Below are positions 27,101 to 42,100 of a stretch of 64,000 bases of DNA, in pieces. The number at the start of each line of letters is the position of its first letter. Position 1 is the first letter of the stretch. The notes under the pieces were generated by a model. It was not told the origin of the DNA, did no database searches, and saw only the letters and a list, made by a program, of their open reading frames with translations. Source of the DNA: Platycnemis pennipes (taxonomy: Eukaryota; Arthropoda; Insecta; Odonata; Platycnemididae); the NCBI GenBank assembly GCA_933228895.1, contig OW121848.1:85145470-85209469 (forward strand). The letters are read 5' to 3'. Made by a program: the position numbers and the translations under genes.

Positions 27101-30100
27101 TTTCAGTTATGTTCTGTTCTGAAATTTAGCAATTATGTTTTAATTACATAGTGATGATATGACTGATGCTTTTGTTAACTGATTCTTTCATAGAGTAATA
27201 ATTTTTTACGTGGTTGTTCTTGTTGCCTGGAATTTAGTGATATTTTTCTTGGAGTCTATGGCATCAGAATCGATGGAATCGGTATTAGTAGAATCGGAAT
27301 CGAAATGTCAGAACCAGAATCGGGATCGGAATCACTAAAATTTTGGAATCGACCCATCACGAGTAAATTTAGAACAAAAACTACATTGGTTACCAGTTTC
27401 AGAAGGTAATCTAAGGGTGGTGTTCATAGTCTAAAATTATGTCAAATAATCAATTCATTGAACTGTAATTATTCCCTAACCTCTGATCATTTCGGTCAAG
27501 TATATATAAAGGAAAAATAAATAACCAGTGGTTCTAGGATCAGAAATTGGTCTTAGCCCGGATCTGTGATTCATCAACTAAGCACTGAATCTACAATTAT
27601 TCAAACTTACTCACTTATCTTACTCACAAGTTATAATTAATCTCCAAAATTCCTAACTTGGGCGTTCCTTTCAAAATAATGAAGTAATTATTTCATACGC
27701 AAGTTTTACTCCCCATGGCAAACAACTCTCTTTTCATGAGTTATTTCAACAAACGACTATCCTAAATAGGACTAACTACCGTTATTGTTGGTTGCATTAT
27801 CATGAATATGCATGTTCGTGGTCAGTAGTTTTGCTGAAAGCATAAAATCTTAGAAAAAATCCTAAAATATTGCATTAAATCTTCTAGTTGCCTATATATG
27901 GTCAAGTGACGAAACTGGCATTTCCCTTGTAGTATAATTTGTTAAATGAGCTGAAACTCATGGTAGGATGTACTTCAATATAGCAGGTTTGATGAACCTC
28001 AATTTCTTCTAAAATATTCATTGCAATATTCCTTAAGTGGATTTATTCAAGGAGGGTGAGAATGTACTGGAGGAAGCATCACAGCTAATTTGAGAAGCCA
28101 GCAGACATATTGGTAGGTGCAGACATGTGGCCTTGCTACTCATGATACTCTTTAAAGAGGAAGTTGTTTTCCATGCCAAACATATTAGAGTAATAAAATA
28201 AATTTTAAAAGTCATTAAAGACAAAGATGAAAGTGCGCAAACTCAGAAACAACCTTAAACGTGTAGTTTAAAGAGTTAAATTCAGACCAGTTTTAGTAAT
28301 CAAATTAAATACCTGGGAATGAAATCCAAATATACCATCCTTAAATAGTTGGAAGAAGGTTCACTGATGCTGCCGCGATGAAATTAGGGTACAATTTTGC
28401 AGTTATTTACACTTTAATAAACATGCAATCTCCATAAGAGGCCACATAACTCGCAACATTTTTTTTACAGAGTAGGTACACCATAATTCTTATTGAGCAC
28501 CTGAATTATGGTTTCATGTTCACCCACAGTCTAGCATGATGATGCCCCCCTCAGCAATTTCTAGCCTCCTTGGATTTATTGCATCTCTGATGTATCATTT
28601 TTTTGAAAGGTATGCCGTCTCATCGCAAACATGTTATCATCCTCATACAGAATTTCTATCATTAAATCTTGAGGAAACACAATCACTCTCAAGTGTAATC
28701 AAAACTAGTTTTCAAGTGCACAAAACAAATGCATGCCTTTTAAATAACAATGCCATAAGACGAACTCCATTAATTATGCTACAGAGCATAGTTTGTCAAT
28801 TTTTTATTTCTCCGTGAATTATTCCGCTGAATAATCATTGATTACTTGAACAGGGTGGCTACTGAGACCAAATTTTTAAATTCCCTGACTATTCCCTGAC
28901 ATACTCACAAATTTCCCTGACCGATCGCCAAAAGGGCTCCTATTATCTGAATATTTTATTTCTGCTGAATTAAATTTCCGCCAAAACTCACAAAATGTTA
29001 AAAGCTGAAATCAATACATTAAAAGCTACAAGTATACCCCAATGAAAAAGTATATTAAACCTCATAAGTTAAACCCTTATGCAAACTATACGCACTTTTC
29101 ATACACATTCCGCGGAAGTGTATCGTATTTCCAGGGCCATATATGTTTCCTTCGGTAAAATTACAATGACGATGTCTAATCCTTCAAGAAAGAAGTAGCG
29201 TGTCACGGTAGTTCTGGGAAGTTGAGGATTACTAAAAAGGCATTGAAGAGAAAGTTAATGGCCGATTTACTGGCGGACTCCGGTACAGGTATCACTAAGG
29301 TGCGCGAAAAATACAAACCAAAGCCAAGTAGTTGGACTGGATCAAACTCAGATGGCACGAGTGAAATTCAGAAGCGAATAAAAAATTGATTAACGTGGTT
29401 ATAACCCCTAGATTGTGAGAGGGAAACAAAAATGTACAAATATTTGTATAATCAAACAAAACGTAATCGCGCCACTGCGAACGAGGCAATTAGCAACGGC
29501 AGCATCGTATTCAGGAATATCATATTTGAGGTGGTTTGTGACATGAGTAAAATGCTTAGAGGGGGAGCTAAGGGGACCATTCAATAATTACGTTGAGTGC
29601 GAAAGGTGGAGAGGGAAGAATGACTCTTCTTACTGACTCACGAATGGGGGTATGGGAATCGAAGATGATCTTACGTAAGATTTTGTTTACACGAGTGATC
29701 ATACTTGTATTAGCATTTTAATAATCATCATATCATATTTTTATAACTGCAAGCTCGTATTTACTACGAGATATTGTGCTCCAGCATCTAGATCTGAGTC
29801 TCAGAAGTTAAAAAAACGAGAGGTAAAATTTTCCAAGCAACTCGGATTCCTTGTGATGAGCGGAATACATGTGATCATGAATTTTAACACTACTAGGCAA
29901 ATATCGCATTAAGGATGTACACAAGGGATACATTGTACGTCTGATTCACAACTACGTAAATAAGAGACAATACTAATAAGATTCACAACTGAATGTTCCA
30001 CAAATTGATGGGGCTTATTCCATGCACGGCAGCGACGGTTATTAGTTTTCGTTGGTGAAATAAAGGGCGGGAGTGACTGGCCGATAAACGTAATGGTAGA

Positions 30101-33100
30101 AAAACAACGAAAATTTAGATTTTTCACCCTGACTGTCACGATAATTCCCTGACTTCTCCAGAAATGCAAAATTCCCTGACAATTCCAGGTTTTCCCTGAC
30201 GATCGCCACTCTGTTGAATGTGAATACATACAAAATAATCGAAGATTCTATGATGACTTCGAGCACCTAAAAATCAGCGGCTGATGAATCTATGATTGAT
30301 AAAACGGAGATTGGCCACTTATAGATTTTTGAACGACTATGAACTGAGAACTGCGATCATTCAGATATATAATCAGTGATTGAATATAATCTCAGTCTAT
30401 TTGCAACTATGGATACCAATGTAAGCTTTCTGAGATACATGAAAGCAGTAATGATTTAATGAGGGAGAAGAGCAACTAATATGCATTTATTTCCAAAGGA
30501 AGATAATTAGACATGTACGATGGACATAGGCGTCAGATATAATATTCTTCTGGATTGAGGTGGCACCCTCAGGTAAAAGGTTATTTGAATGTTGTAAATA
30601 TTGTAATAAATAAATGTAACCAAATAATATTTTTTTGATTGGAACAATATAGTGGCTAAAATTAATTTATTTGGAATCACACTTATTTGCTATCTGAAAC
30701 TGGAATTGTAAGTTTTTATAGAAGTTGTAAGTTTATATAGAAATCACTTTGATATGGATGCTGCCCACTGCTTATCTTTTTAATATAGTAAAACCACACA
30801 AAAAAAGAGCAAAATATCACCAACCTGAGATGAACAGCTATCCGATTGGATGAAGGGTTATGGGAAATAGAAGAAAAACTAATGATCTTTACGCTATTTA
30901 ACTACACCAGGAGTCAGCAAACTTTAGAAAATGAAGAGCCAAAACATGTCCTTCACAACACTTAAAAATATATTTGAATGCCAAAGCTATATGTATGCTG
31001 ACCCCTGAACTAGACCAAAAATATTGTCAATGAATGAAGGCAAAACATTCACTCAAGAAAACATGAATTCCACCTTCAATAATATTTATAGTTAGACCTC
31101 TTTAGTCTGGCACCGATAGTCTGGCACTCAATTATTTAGCACATTTTTTAATGCAGCTTTTAGTTTGTAAATCGCCCACTGCATGGCTCGTTAGGCAGTC
31201 CTCTCACTGCAATCTGGGTATATAATCTTTACCGATATCTGTCTACTTGGATTTATTTAAGTTGTGCACTCAAAGAAAGCAGGTTTCCTGCTCACCATCA
31301 CTGACAGGCTTTAAGAACAAAACTGTGCAACCAAATGAACAGACACAGTAAAATCAGACTAATTCTATCTGGCACTGCTTCCCTCCACCTGAATGAGTGG
31401 ATACTAACACTAAGAATTCACGATCATACTTACACACCCTGGTTGATGCAGACATCTGACAACACTGTAACCGAATGGTTCAGATTCCTACAGCAAGGTG
31501 ATGGTTAATTCATGACTTCTGAGAGTGTGTGGAATTTTGTGTGAATAACGTTCATGACTAAGTCAACTATTTATTTAGAAGTTCATTGGGGCACTGCATT
31601 TCAGCTACTCTGCGGAGGACATCGCCTTCACAGTGTAGCAGTAAATATATATGGTTTATCCTGGCAAGTTTACACATTAAGCATCTTTTATCGCCTTTGA
31701 CCATCTGAGAAATTCTATAAAAAAGCATTTTCTGTGTTCACGCACTTGTCAGATCCCAAGGTTGCCAAACTAAAGAGACTCGACAATATAACACGCATGG
31801 ATTTTTAAATATTTGATGCTTTACCTTAACAGTAGCAGATGATGGGACTGTAGCCCCAGGCATGGCTGAAGATGAGTAACTCTGAACTGGAAACTGAACA
31901 CTACTTGTCATACTTGGCCCACCTTCACTGCCTGTTGACTTCAGCACTGCACCTGCAATAAAAGGCAAATCATTCACATACGAAAATACACGAAAGGGAT
32001 AAGAAAGAAATATTTAAAAAATTAATACTTTTTCAATTCCTAAATCAGGACTCTCCAAGAACCCATTCTTGTCATGAAAATATGGACAAAAGGCAATGAA
32101 CAGTATTACAAATATCATTTTCTACCATATCTTTCAGCAATAACATCAGATAGATAGGTAAATAGAACTACTTACAAAAAATTATGTGAGTCAACATACA
32201 TTACCAACTACAATAGCAAAAGCAATAGAGATAAACTAATCTACTACCCAGTGCTATCTACTCCTCTATACTTATCAGTGAAGTTTCCATTCCAACTGGA
32301 TTTCCAGCACCAAATGAGTCCAAGGAAGAGGTTCTATAAGCAAGTTGTTGACCACCTAGTCACCAACTTGTGGTGTACACAGTAAGGTGATGTACCAACC
32401 CACATAGCATTAGCAACAATTTCCAAACAACAAGGTCACATGCTTAATACAGAGAACTCTTGCTAGCACGTTTTTGTAGGGAACTAAGTAAGATGTAATG
32501 AAGTGATGAGTAACTAAGGATTTTAATCTTTCCCACAAATTGCTTAATAGGTGCTATCAGTTGTCATTCTGACAACTTAAAAATGATTCCCTGGAATGAG
32601 TATTGCGTTATTAATTCAATAATTACCTTATCTTACCAATCATTGGCGAAAGAAAATTATGAAAACTGCAACAAAATTATGTTCCAAGTTATTTCTTTGA
32701 TTAGACATTAGATACAACTTACAACTAATGAATTACTATCATTAGTATACTAATTTAAATACAAATCATTAAAAACATTTTCTAATTGATCCATTTCATT
32801 GATATGAATATTTGATTAGATAATTATCTAATATCTTTGATGTATCAGAGTTGATTTATTTTTTCGAAGAGCTATCTGAGTGATTCCTCTGGTGCTGACA
32901 ACTTATGTCTGTTGATAGGATCACCTAACTTGAATTCTCTGATGCACCTGGGAGGTTACAGGATCTCTTGACTCCATTCTTCAAGTCAGCTGACTATCCT
33001 ACCTGACTGGTAGGCCTCTTTATTGATTGGTCAAGGCTCTTGCCCAGTTGAATTCATAAAAACATACCCAAAAAGGTAGGCATTTTAAATAAATCATTAT

Positions 33101-36100
33101 CAATTTTTGTAGCAATTCTTATCAATCATCAATTAGAAAAATTAAACAATAATATAAAAATAACATCCACGTGATTAATCTGGACACACTTGCTACACAT
33201 GAACAAAATTTTAACATGGTACAATGAAAATGAAATAAAAAATGTTGACTTGTTTATTACAACCTGAGGGAGTGAACACCTTTGCATTGTTTAAGCTTCA
33301 AATACCAAAAATGCCAACTTTGGCATCCATATTCTAGATGCTTTGTAAAGGTGTCATATGCATTATCTTGGCACCCAACTATATGGATGTCCTCGTAGTA
33401 CCCTTCTTTACAATATTTCTCTTCCCTGTAGATCTTTTCCTACAGTTTGAGGGAAATGAATGCTGAAGAACCGATTTTAGGCTAAACGAGTCATTCAGCA
33501 GTTGACACTCTCTCGTATAATCCCTAACTGAAGTTCCAAGAAAGTGCACACATGGATTGAGTATAACAGATGATACCGTCATTTCTTCTTCTCAACGTTG
33601 TGCTCACAGCAAGGTTTCCATAGTTATCACTTGCTTCAGAACCAACAATCTTGTGTCTTCTTTTACTATGCGGTTATTGTACTCATTGTTTTATTGTTTA
33701 TTTTATTGTGTATTGTTGTATTGTGTTATTGTACTACTAGGGGGTTTTGACTACAAGCCATTAAAACTGGAGCATGGTGACTTGTGTGTTTCGGTAAGAG
33801 ATGACTTGATAGCTTTGGTGTGGAAGGGGGAAGAGAAGTCTTCATGTTGACAAATATGCAGTCCTCCAAGAGGGGGTAATTTCTATGATGAGAATAGAAA
33901 AGAATGAATGCCGGCTACAGTTGAAGATTATAGTACACATATCAGATATGTGGACAAGGGAGATCAAATGACCATGAGCTATGACATTAGCTATCACATG
34001 CGGAAATGGATGAAAAATCTTTTCATCTCTACAGCTCTGTGGTGTTGAATAGCCAGGTGGACCTTACAGGTGCTGGGGACAAATGACATAGATCCAGTAT
34101 TACCTTGCTCTCCTGAGGCTACTGGTGGAAAAAGGTGGGTCAGCATTTCCATCCATAACCATGCAGAGGGGAAGACCTAGTACCAGGGATTCAGAACTGC
34201 ACTATTTGGAGCCCAAAGATATCAAGTCATTGGCCGTAAAGGTGAATCAGGTTAGGTGTCATGTGTGTGCCATTAAAGGAAAGTACATGAGAACCAAAGT
34301 GAAATTTAGTTTGCAAGGTGGGATTGTGAGCAATACAGCAATTTGAAGAATATTACATGGAATTTAGTATCTCAGTGTTTTTAGAGATCATATGTAGGCA
34401 CTTCTTAATTAAATTTCCTTTTCATTTCTGTAATCACCACCTCTGGTTGAATCGTTACACATATATGCAGCAAAGCAAACTGTATGTGATGTTTTTTGAT
34501 TCAATGTTTTCCATTAATTAGATCCAAAGACGGATGCACTTTTCTACACCAATGCAAGAAGATTTTAAGATGCCAAAATTAAATCCTCCAGCAACAAATT
34601 AATGGGGAAATTAATCTGACATTGAAAGATTAAATATTCATGTCCTAAATAAAAGGGTCTTTTGAGTAAAAAATGGAACTTTTTGAACAAAACACATTTC
34701 ACTAACAATTATTATGACGTTCTGTCATTTTCAATTTGTATTCAAATTCAAATCAAAACCTGAACTGTGGGATCCTCCAAAAAATGTGTTAAAAGCTTGC
34801 GAACCATTTGGGTAAAGACCAGGAAATTCACCACCCATCCTCATTTTGCATTAAGGTGAAGATCCGGCTAATTGCCAGTTCCATTATAAATGTATTTGTT
34901 GTTGCTGCAGGAAGGGAATTGCACGGTCTAAAGGCATCCACTTTTTCAAGGGGTTATACATCACATGCTACTTCCCTGGTTGATTGTCAATATATTTTCA
35001 TAAAAATCATTGTACAATTAGATTGGACACCGTAGTTTATCTTTTAATTTTTATATTTAACCATGGAGTCTTTGTTTTACCCACATTCAGATAGTGACAT
35101 TATAGTATGTAATAGGGTTTCATAAAAATATTTCCTTGACCATGATGCACATTAACCCTTGCTGGCTGTAAGTGATGTGGAGAATTTTCTTTTTCCAAAA
35201 GATAATAAAAACAAAGATGGCGTAGATAGAGTGGTGTAAGATATTTCTAATGCCAACGAAGAACAGTCAGTGGTGACCATCAGTTCAATTCATCCAGTCT
35301 GCAATTTGAAGAGTAAACAAGGATGGAAGAGGTGCAAAAATATTGAGATGGTGGCGAATTTTGACACTTTTCAACAGGAATTATTTTGCAAAGGTTTGTT
35401 TATAAGTGCCATCGTTGTATCGAACCAGGATACACATCGGGTTACAATAATAACCCAGAGATGGTTTGACTTTATTAGTGCCCAAGATACTGGTAACTTT
35501 GAGGAAATGGGTAAATGCCGTTCTTAGGAGAGATTTTGCTATCAATCCTGGGCGAAAGGTCCACCATAGTCATTTATTGCTAGGAGAAATCTGGAAGAAG
35601 TTGCTAAACAACCGTAATAGACAAGTGATACATCTAAATCTACGTAATACCCTGCACAAACCTGCTTTTGGTTGTAATACCTTAAATTTCTCATACCAAC
35701 ATGCAATGACCAATACTATCCATTGATAAACTTGTTTTTATAAAATTTGAAATATGTTTACGGCTATTCACATCCCTACGTGTACGAAGAAATAAGAGAA
35801 TCTTCCAGTTCCGCAATCAATTTACCTAATTTTATGACAATGGCCCAGTCTACCATTCAAGTTGGAAGTTGGAGTTCACAAAATATTTTTAGTGTAATAG
35901 TTGAAAGTATTGTCTTGGGATTTATTTAAGAGATTTAAGTACACAATTCAACCTACTAATTAAAATAATTCCCATTTTAATTCATTTAACAGACTGGTTA
36001 CGCTAATATAGTTATCGTACTGTCCCTTTGCAAATCTTGCCGATCTTCACTGTACACGCTCCCGTTCATTATTTAAAGCCTTATTCATACAGATTTTATA

Positions 36101-39100
36101 TATTGGCAGCGTATTCAAAATTATGTCTAACAATGGACAACTGTGGTTCGTTCCATTAGGGTTACTGCATAGCAGTTGGTACACTAAAAAACAATGTCCT
36201 GTTCTTATTAATACGTAATTACAGTAAAACTTCAATATTCCGAAATTCAAGGGAACAAAAAAAATTGGACTTCGAATTATCTGGGTTTGAACTAAACGAA
36301 CTTTCTGAAAATTAATGAAAAATATTCCATATATCCAAGATAATCACCGTACTGCTATATTTTTCGATAAACGGCAAAGAGTATGGACTAAAATGAGGAG
36401 TTAATTTCCGAGATTCTTCGCGCTTATCAGATTAAAGTTTAAGTTGGAGAAGTATAAACTATCAGACATGATCATGCAGAAAAAAATAAAATGAATGCTA
36501 TCAGGCATGTGTCCAGTAATATCACATAAGGTGTATTTTCCAGGTAACCAAAATTTTTGCTGTCGACCTATAAATTACTCAATCCCCCAAAGACGATGAT
36601 GAACTGCTGCATCATCTTTCTTCCCTGCTCTTATCAGTTAGGACCGTGAACAAAAAGTATTACAATTCTCTCATTGCTTTCCCACGCCCTATCCTCTCAG
36701 GTGGCAACCAATGGTGAGGGGTTTGGGAGAGGGGAGATGATTGTAGACGTGGAGCATCACGCCAAGGTTGACGACGAACCCAGAATCCCTTACCCCCCCG
36801 AAAGAAGCTTGAGGGAACCCAAGAAAAAAATCGCTGAAGCAGTGTCGGACAGACACCACCCAAAAGTAGTCCCCATATCTTCTGCCTTCCTTACCTCGTG
36901 ATTCACATTCGCGTTTGGAAGATAGGACAAGAGTAGATGGGAAAAGCACAAACAAAGGAATCTGAGGATGCACGTGAAGCGAGATGCGAGGAGCGGCTAC
37001 CACACGATAAAAGTGTCTACGCAGTGAAATTGGGTAAAGGACATCACACCATCCAGAAACTATTACTCCACCACGCCTACAACAGGTGAAGACCACGAAA
37101 AATTTCAGCATACACAAGAAATATGATTTTGGTGAATATGAACAATTCCAGCTAGATACCATAGTGTTCAATTTAAAATTCTCTAAAAAAATTTACATTT
37201 ACATCTACATTTAAATTTTTGGTCATCGTACTTTTAGTAACCGTAAATGACGCACCATGCTAAAAAATGATTGACCTCCCTTCCCTGTGGTAGTTAAAAC
37301 ATAATGACGTTACTTTCGTAGCTGAGGGGTGGAAAAGGCAACTGAAATGCTGAATGCATTAAATTTCATTACAGAGAAATAAAGGCTTTATATTACTGAG
37401 AGACATGGATGTAAATTGGTTGCAAAACTTACATCATGACTTGTATTTGAAAAAGTCATTTATTACTAAAAAAAAAATGAATCCAAATTAGTTTGTTTAC
37501 TTTTATTTTTGTGTAGTTCATGAATGTGTTTACATACAACACTCATGGCTTTCACTAGATTGCTTTCGACACTCAGTCTTTCATGTATGCTATTTCCACA
37601 TTTGAAATCACAGCAAATGCCTTCTTACGAATTAACCACGTATTTTCAAAATGGTTTTCAACTTCCTCTTCCCCATCTGAATCACTCACTTCTTCCCGTG
37701 TTCAGAGCCACTGAGGTCCGCTTTCTTCCCAGAAGTGGCAATATTGTACAAGCATTTCATTCTTCAGAAGTGGTGGCCACGTTATCATCAAAATGGACGT
37801 ATTCCTAAAAATTGGTTGGAGACACTATTTCACCATGAATTTCGGTCCAGTCGAAGCACTGAAATCACTGTCATTGGATGCAATTGCTTTTTGGAAGAAT
37901 TTGTTGTAATTGAGGAAGAAACTTCAGCCCAAGAAGCAGCTATGTTCCTCATCGCATCCAGCGCATTCCATTTTCCGATTTCATGGGCAGGAATATTTCT
38001 CGAGGTTTCTCTAATCAAATACCTCACCAGTTTCTTCCGATATGAGCCCCTCAGGCTGTAAATAATACCCTGATCTAGGTGCTACATGTAACTAGTGGTA
38101 TTGGCCGGAAGGAAAAGAACTAATATTATTTAGAGTGAGTCCTTCAATGTTGTGCTCAGCACACAACGTTTTGATCCTGACCAGCCATCTTTCGTTCGAT
38201 AATTAAGATTTGTTAGCCCTATAAACACAGAGAATGGTTTGGACCTTTGAAACATCTAGGATTGCTGTATTTTACGATCCCCAGAGGCTGTAACTTCTGT
38301 AAAAGTTTGTAAAATATTCCACTTTCATCCACCTTAAAAATATCCTTAGGTACGTGTTCCACAAAAATGTGTCTGACGTTCGATCGCTATCTCTCAGCTG
38401 CTTCTACGTCAACTGATTATCCTCCAGTCAAGCTCATGTAGTACCATGAACTTGATTTCTCAGAAACCACCCATTGGAGCATTTAAATTCTTGAACCATT
38501 TTAAGTACGACCATGTCGGCCTTTTCTTTCGCCAATGATAGAGAATGTTATTTGACCTGCATTGGAAGAACCATCCCAATAACTCACTCTGACTCTCCAA
38601 ATTTTGCTCCCTGTATCTACTTCTTCCTTCCATCGTTCTTTCTTAACTCTAGTTGTGATTTAATTGCCTCAAGATTTTTCAGGCATGTCGACAGGACCGA
38701 AAGCGGAATATCATAATGCTTTGCGTTTCCTATTTTTTTTTGCCCCACGATCTCCTCATAAATTACACCGAATTTCTCTTTTATTGTTAGTTCCCTGTGT
38801 TTACTCATTGGAGGCATCTTAAATCCTACCTTCCATCAACGGACGTAATGGACTAAACTAAATTTCACCTACAACGAAGGAATAAATTGTTATAGGTAAA
38901 ATATGAAGGTCAGGCATTCCGCAAGGAGTACAAACAGCAGGCAAAGAAAAACAGTACTGTGCTAAATCATCGGTGCGAAGTTTTTCTCACATGATACCCA
39001 AGACGCTAAATACTTACATGAAACGCAAGACTATGGTTAAAACCACAGCGAGGCAATAAAAGTACCTGGGTAATCTTTTCTCGGAAAATGGATCTTTAAG

Positions 39101-42100
39101 ATTCGTTCTACCCCGATAAGAACTTTGTGTGTCAAGAGGTTATGGTGACCTTCCCTGGCAATGATCAAATACTGAATCCTAGAGTAATCGCTCAAGAAGG
39201 GGAGGCTCGGGAGGAAGAAAGTAGAAGACACTAGTCATGGAAAGATTGCCCCGGAAAAAAGCTAGGGACGGGGCGGCCGAGATTTGAGTGCACTCGAGAT
39301 ATATTTGATTTAGTAAACAGCTGCTGGTGCGCGACACACCATAAGCACAAACAAATATTCAAAATATTCAAAATAGTTCAAAATAGTAGTCAAAGCACTG
39401 TAAAGTAACGAATGCTCAAGAAAGCAATACCAAAATCACAACAACCAGAAGCCCCAACTACTATCGAATGGTGCTGCCCCAGGGAATAGTTTTGAAATAA
39501 ACGATACGTTGGGGCGTCGTGGGTCGAAATTCGATTTTGAGTTACATTTTAAGCAAAATTGAGGATTTTCTCTTTCTGCTTCTTAATGTACCACGTACAT
39601 GATACGTAATGATACAACGCAATATGTTTCAGACAAATGGTTTACCGATCAGTGTATCCATGAAATGGTGTCAAACCTTTTCACAACTTGCAATTCTTCT
39701 TCAATCGTTAACGTTTTGTACTGATGCTCACTCCTCTGCTGTTGCCACAACTATAGGTTGTGATTATGATATGTAGATTATATTGTGTCTATGTTGTGAT
39801 ATGTAGATTAGACATGATTAGGGAGAAACATAAGCAGATAACAAATAATTTTATCAAATTATGTCCAGTGGTCGATCAAAAATGTGCATGCCATTGAAAG
39901 TGTCCGATTTGTAAAGAAGTTGAAGTTCGTCTCGGCGATGTCTTATACTTTGTATGTTTAGTTCTAGTTGCAGAATAATTCCAGTGTACACGAAGTACCA
40001 GAAATCAATAGGTTTAAATTATTCTGATTCTTAGAATTAGAAAAATTAACATTAGGAATGAGATAATATCTCTGCAAGTTATGAAGCAATGTTTCGGTAA
40101 AATTTTTCGGCAATATCCACTAAGTACTGGGTAGGTGGTCGTGACAAAACTGCTGGATTATGGGTGTTCCCGGATTAGGTTTCCCACATTAAGGGTGCTC
40201 AACTGTACTACAATAATTGAAAAAGTATCTCCATATTATGGCCATAACACGCACACAAGACCTGCCAATGTTCGGGAGATTGAAACACTCTCTTGAACGC
40301 TTCTGGTATAAGGTGTCAATTAAAGTAACCATCAAAATACCAATGGCCTATTTAGTACCAAAGGCAATTCAGGTGAAACATTTTGTCTTGTGATGTCACT
40401 TCAGCATTTTCGATTTCTGTTGCATCATCTAACCAGTAAAACATATAACTTATGAGTTTGCCCCCAAATGCAGATATTTGTCAGTATTGCGGAAAACTTG
40501 ACAATAAAATGGATAGACCGAGTGACAGACTAAGAAGTCTCCAGAAGAGTGGGAGAAAAGAGAAGTCTGCTGAAAACTTAAGAAGAAGATGGGACAACCT
40601 AATCCGACATATCTTAAGACTCTATAGTCTGATGAAGACAATTGTAAAAGTGAACGGGAAGAACAGCAAAGAAAGGCATCATATGATATATATGGAACAG
40701 GTCGTGAAGGATATGAAAGAGAGGAATTAACCAGTATTAAGGTTAACTCCTCAAATTCAGCACGTTCTGATGAATGCAACTTAATTTCTTTGCTAGAGAT
40801 TTGGTCCTCACCATCTTGAAAGTCTAACATTCAATGGTGATCGAAAAAAGGAAATGCCAATGGCAGACAGTGACCTTCCCTCAATTAAAACCCGTTATTG
40901 GTGTACATAATTAAACAAATACATTATTTGAATGATCATGGAGAATACCGTACAAAAGAAAGTTTATAATAAGATGGAGGAAATTGAGTGACATCTGCTT
41001 TAATAAACATAATTTGGTTAAGGTAAATTAATTAATAAACAGACAATAGCCTGCTGAAACCTAAGAAGAAGACGGGACAACTTAATAGGTCATCTTAAGA
41101 CACGATAGTCTGAAGAAGACAATTGTAAAAGTGAACGGGAAGAACAGCAAAGGAAGGCATCATATGATATATATGGAGCAGGTCGTGAAGGATATGAAAA
41201 AGAGGAATTATGTCATTATGAAGAGGTTGGCCGATAGAAGAATCAAGTGGAGGGCTGCGTCAAACCAATCCTAGTATTGTTGACTGATGATGGTGATGTT
41301 GAACACTGCAAAATCAGCTAATGTTAAGGTAATGAAAAATGTAGGGGCAATATAAAATGAAAAGCTGTCGTATTTGTCCACTTTTTTATTTCATGTATGA
41401 TACACGTCGCAATTCAGCACTCAATCTCACGTAACCATACAATCAACAAAGAAGAAACAACTATGCAAAGTAAATCCATTAGCGATAGAACATTTACCTC
41501 CATGAAAAAACACAACAGCCCATGCAGCTATAGAAAATATGCTACAAATTACTCTTCTGAGAATAAATGTGCTGCTAAACATAGAGTTATCATAACTATC
41601 TCCTAAACTTAAGGCTGTTTGTTCACAGTAAATATTGTGACAGCAGGAAGAATCGTAATATTCTATACGCATGAAAAATATATAAATTTTATCTGTCCTG
41701 AAATCATACTATGAAAGAGAAATAATAATAAAAATGCGGATGAATACATCATGGCAATAATAGAAATGAAACTTTCTTTTGCATAACAATGTTTTGTTAG
41801 GGCTATTATGCTGCAACAAAGAAAAAAATTAAGAAAAAAATGTACACATTTCACAGGTTAACCTTGACAGAATAATTGTTTAATTATTTTCCCCTATTTG
41901 TCATTAAAATTTAACTTATATTTCAGCACAAATTTCAACCATAAGAGAATAAAAGTTGAATTCTTCTCCCTTTTGGTGATAAAAATGTTCAATAAATACT
42001 TTTAAATTCACAGCCCAGGTCCATTATATAGAGATCATCCAAGTAAATATTTATATGATCTTTCTAAAAAGACCATGGTCAAAATTGGAATGGTAGACTA

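Noticed and set aside
36674..37171. Overlapping open frames of up to 160 codons on both strands
   Set aside because: Sense and antisense frames are both open, which is typical of local composition; the translated products match no family I know.
36226..40213. Treating the CAGTAAAACTTC end and the CAGTTGAGCACCC end as the two ends of one Tigger element
   Set aside because: The two ends are not convincing inverted repeats of each other, so only the coding remnant was annotated.
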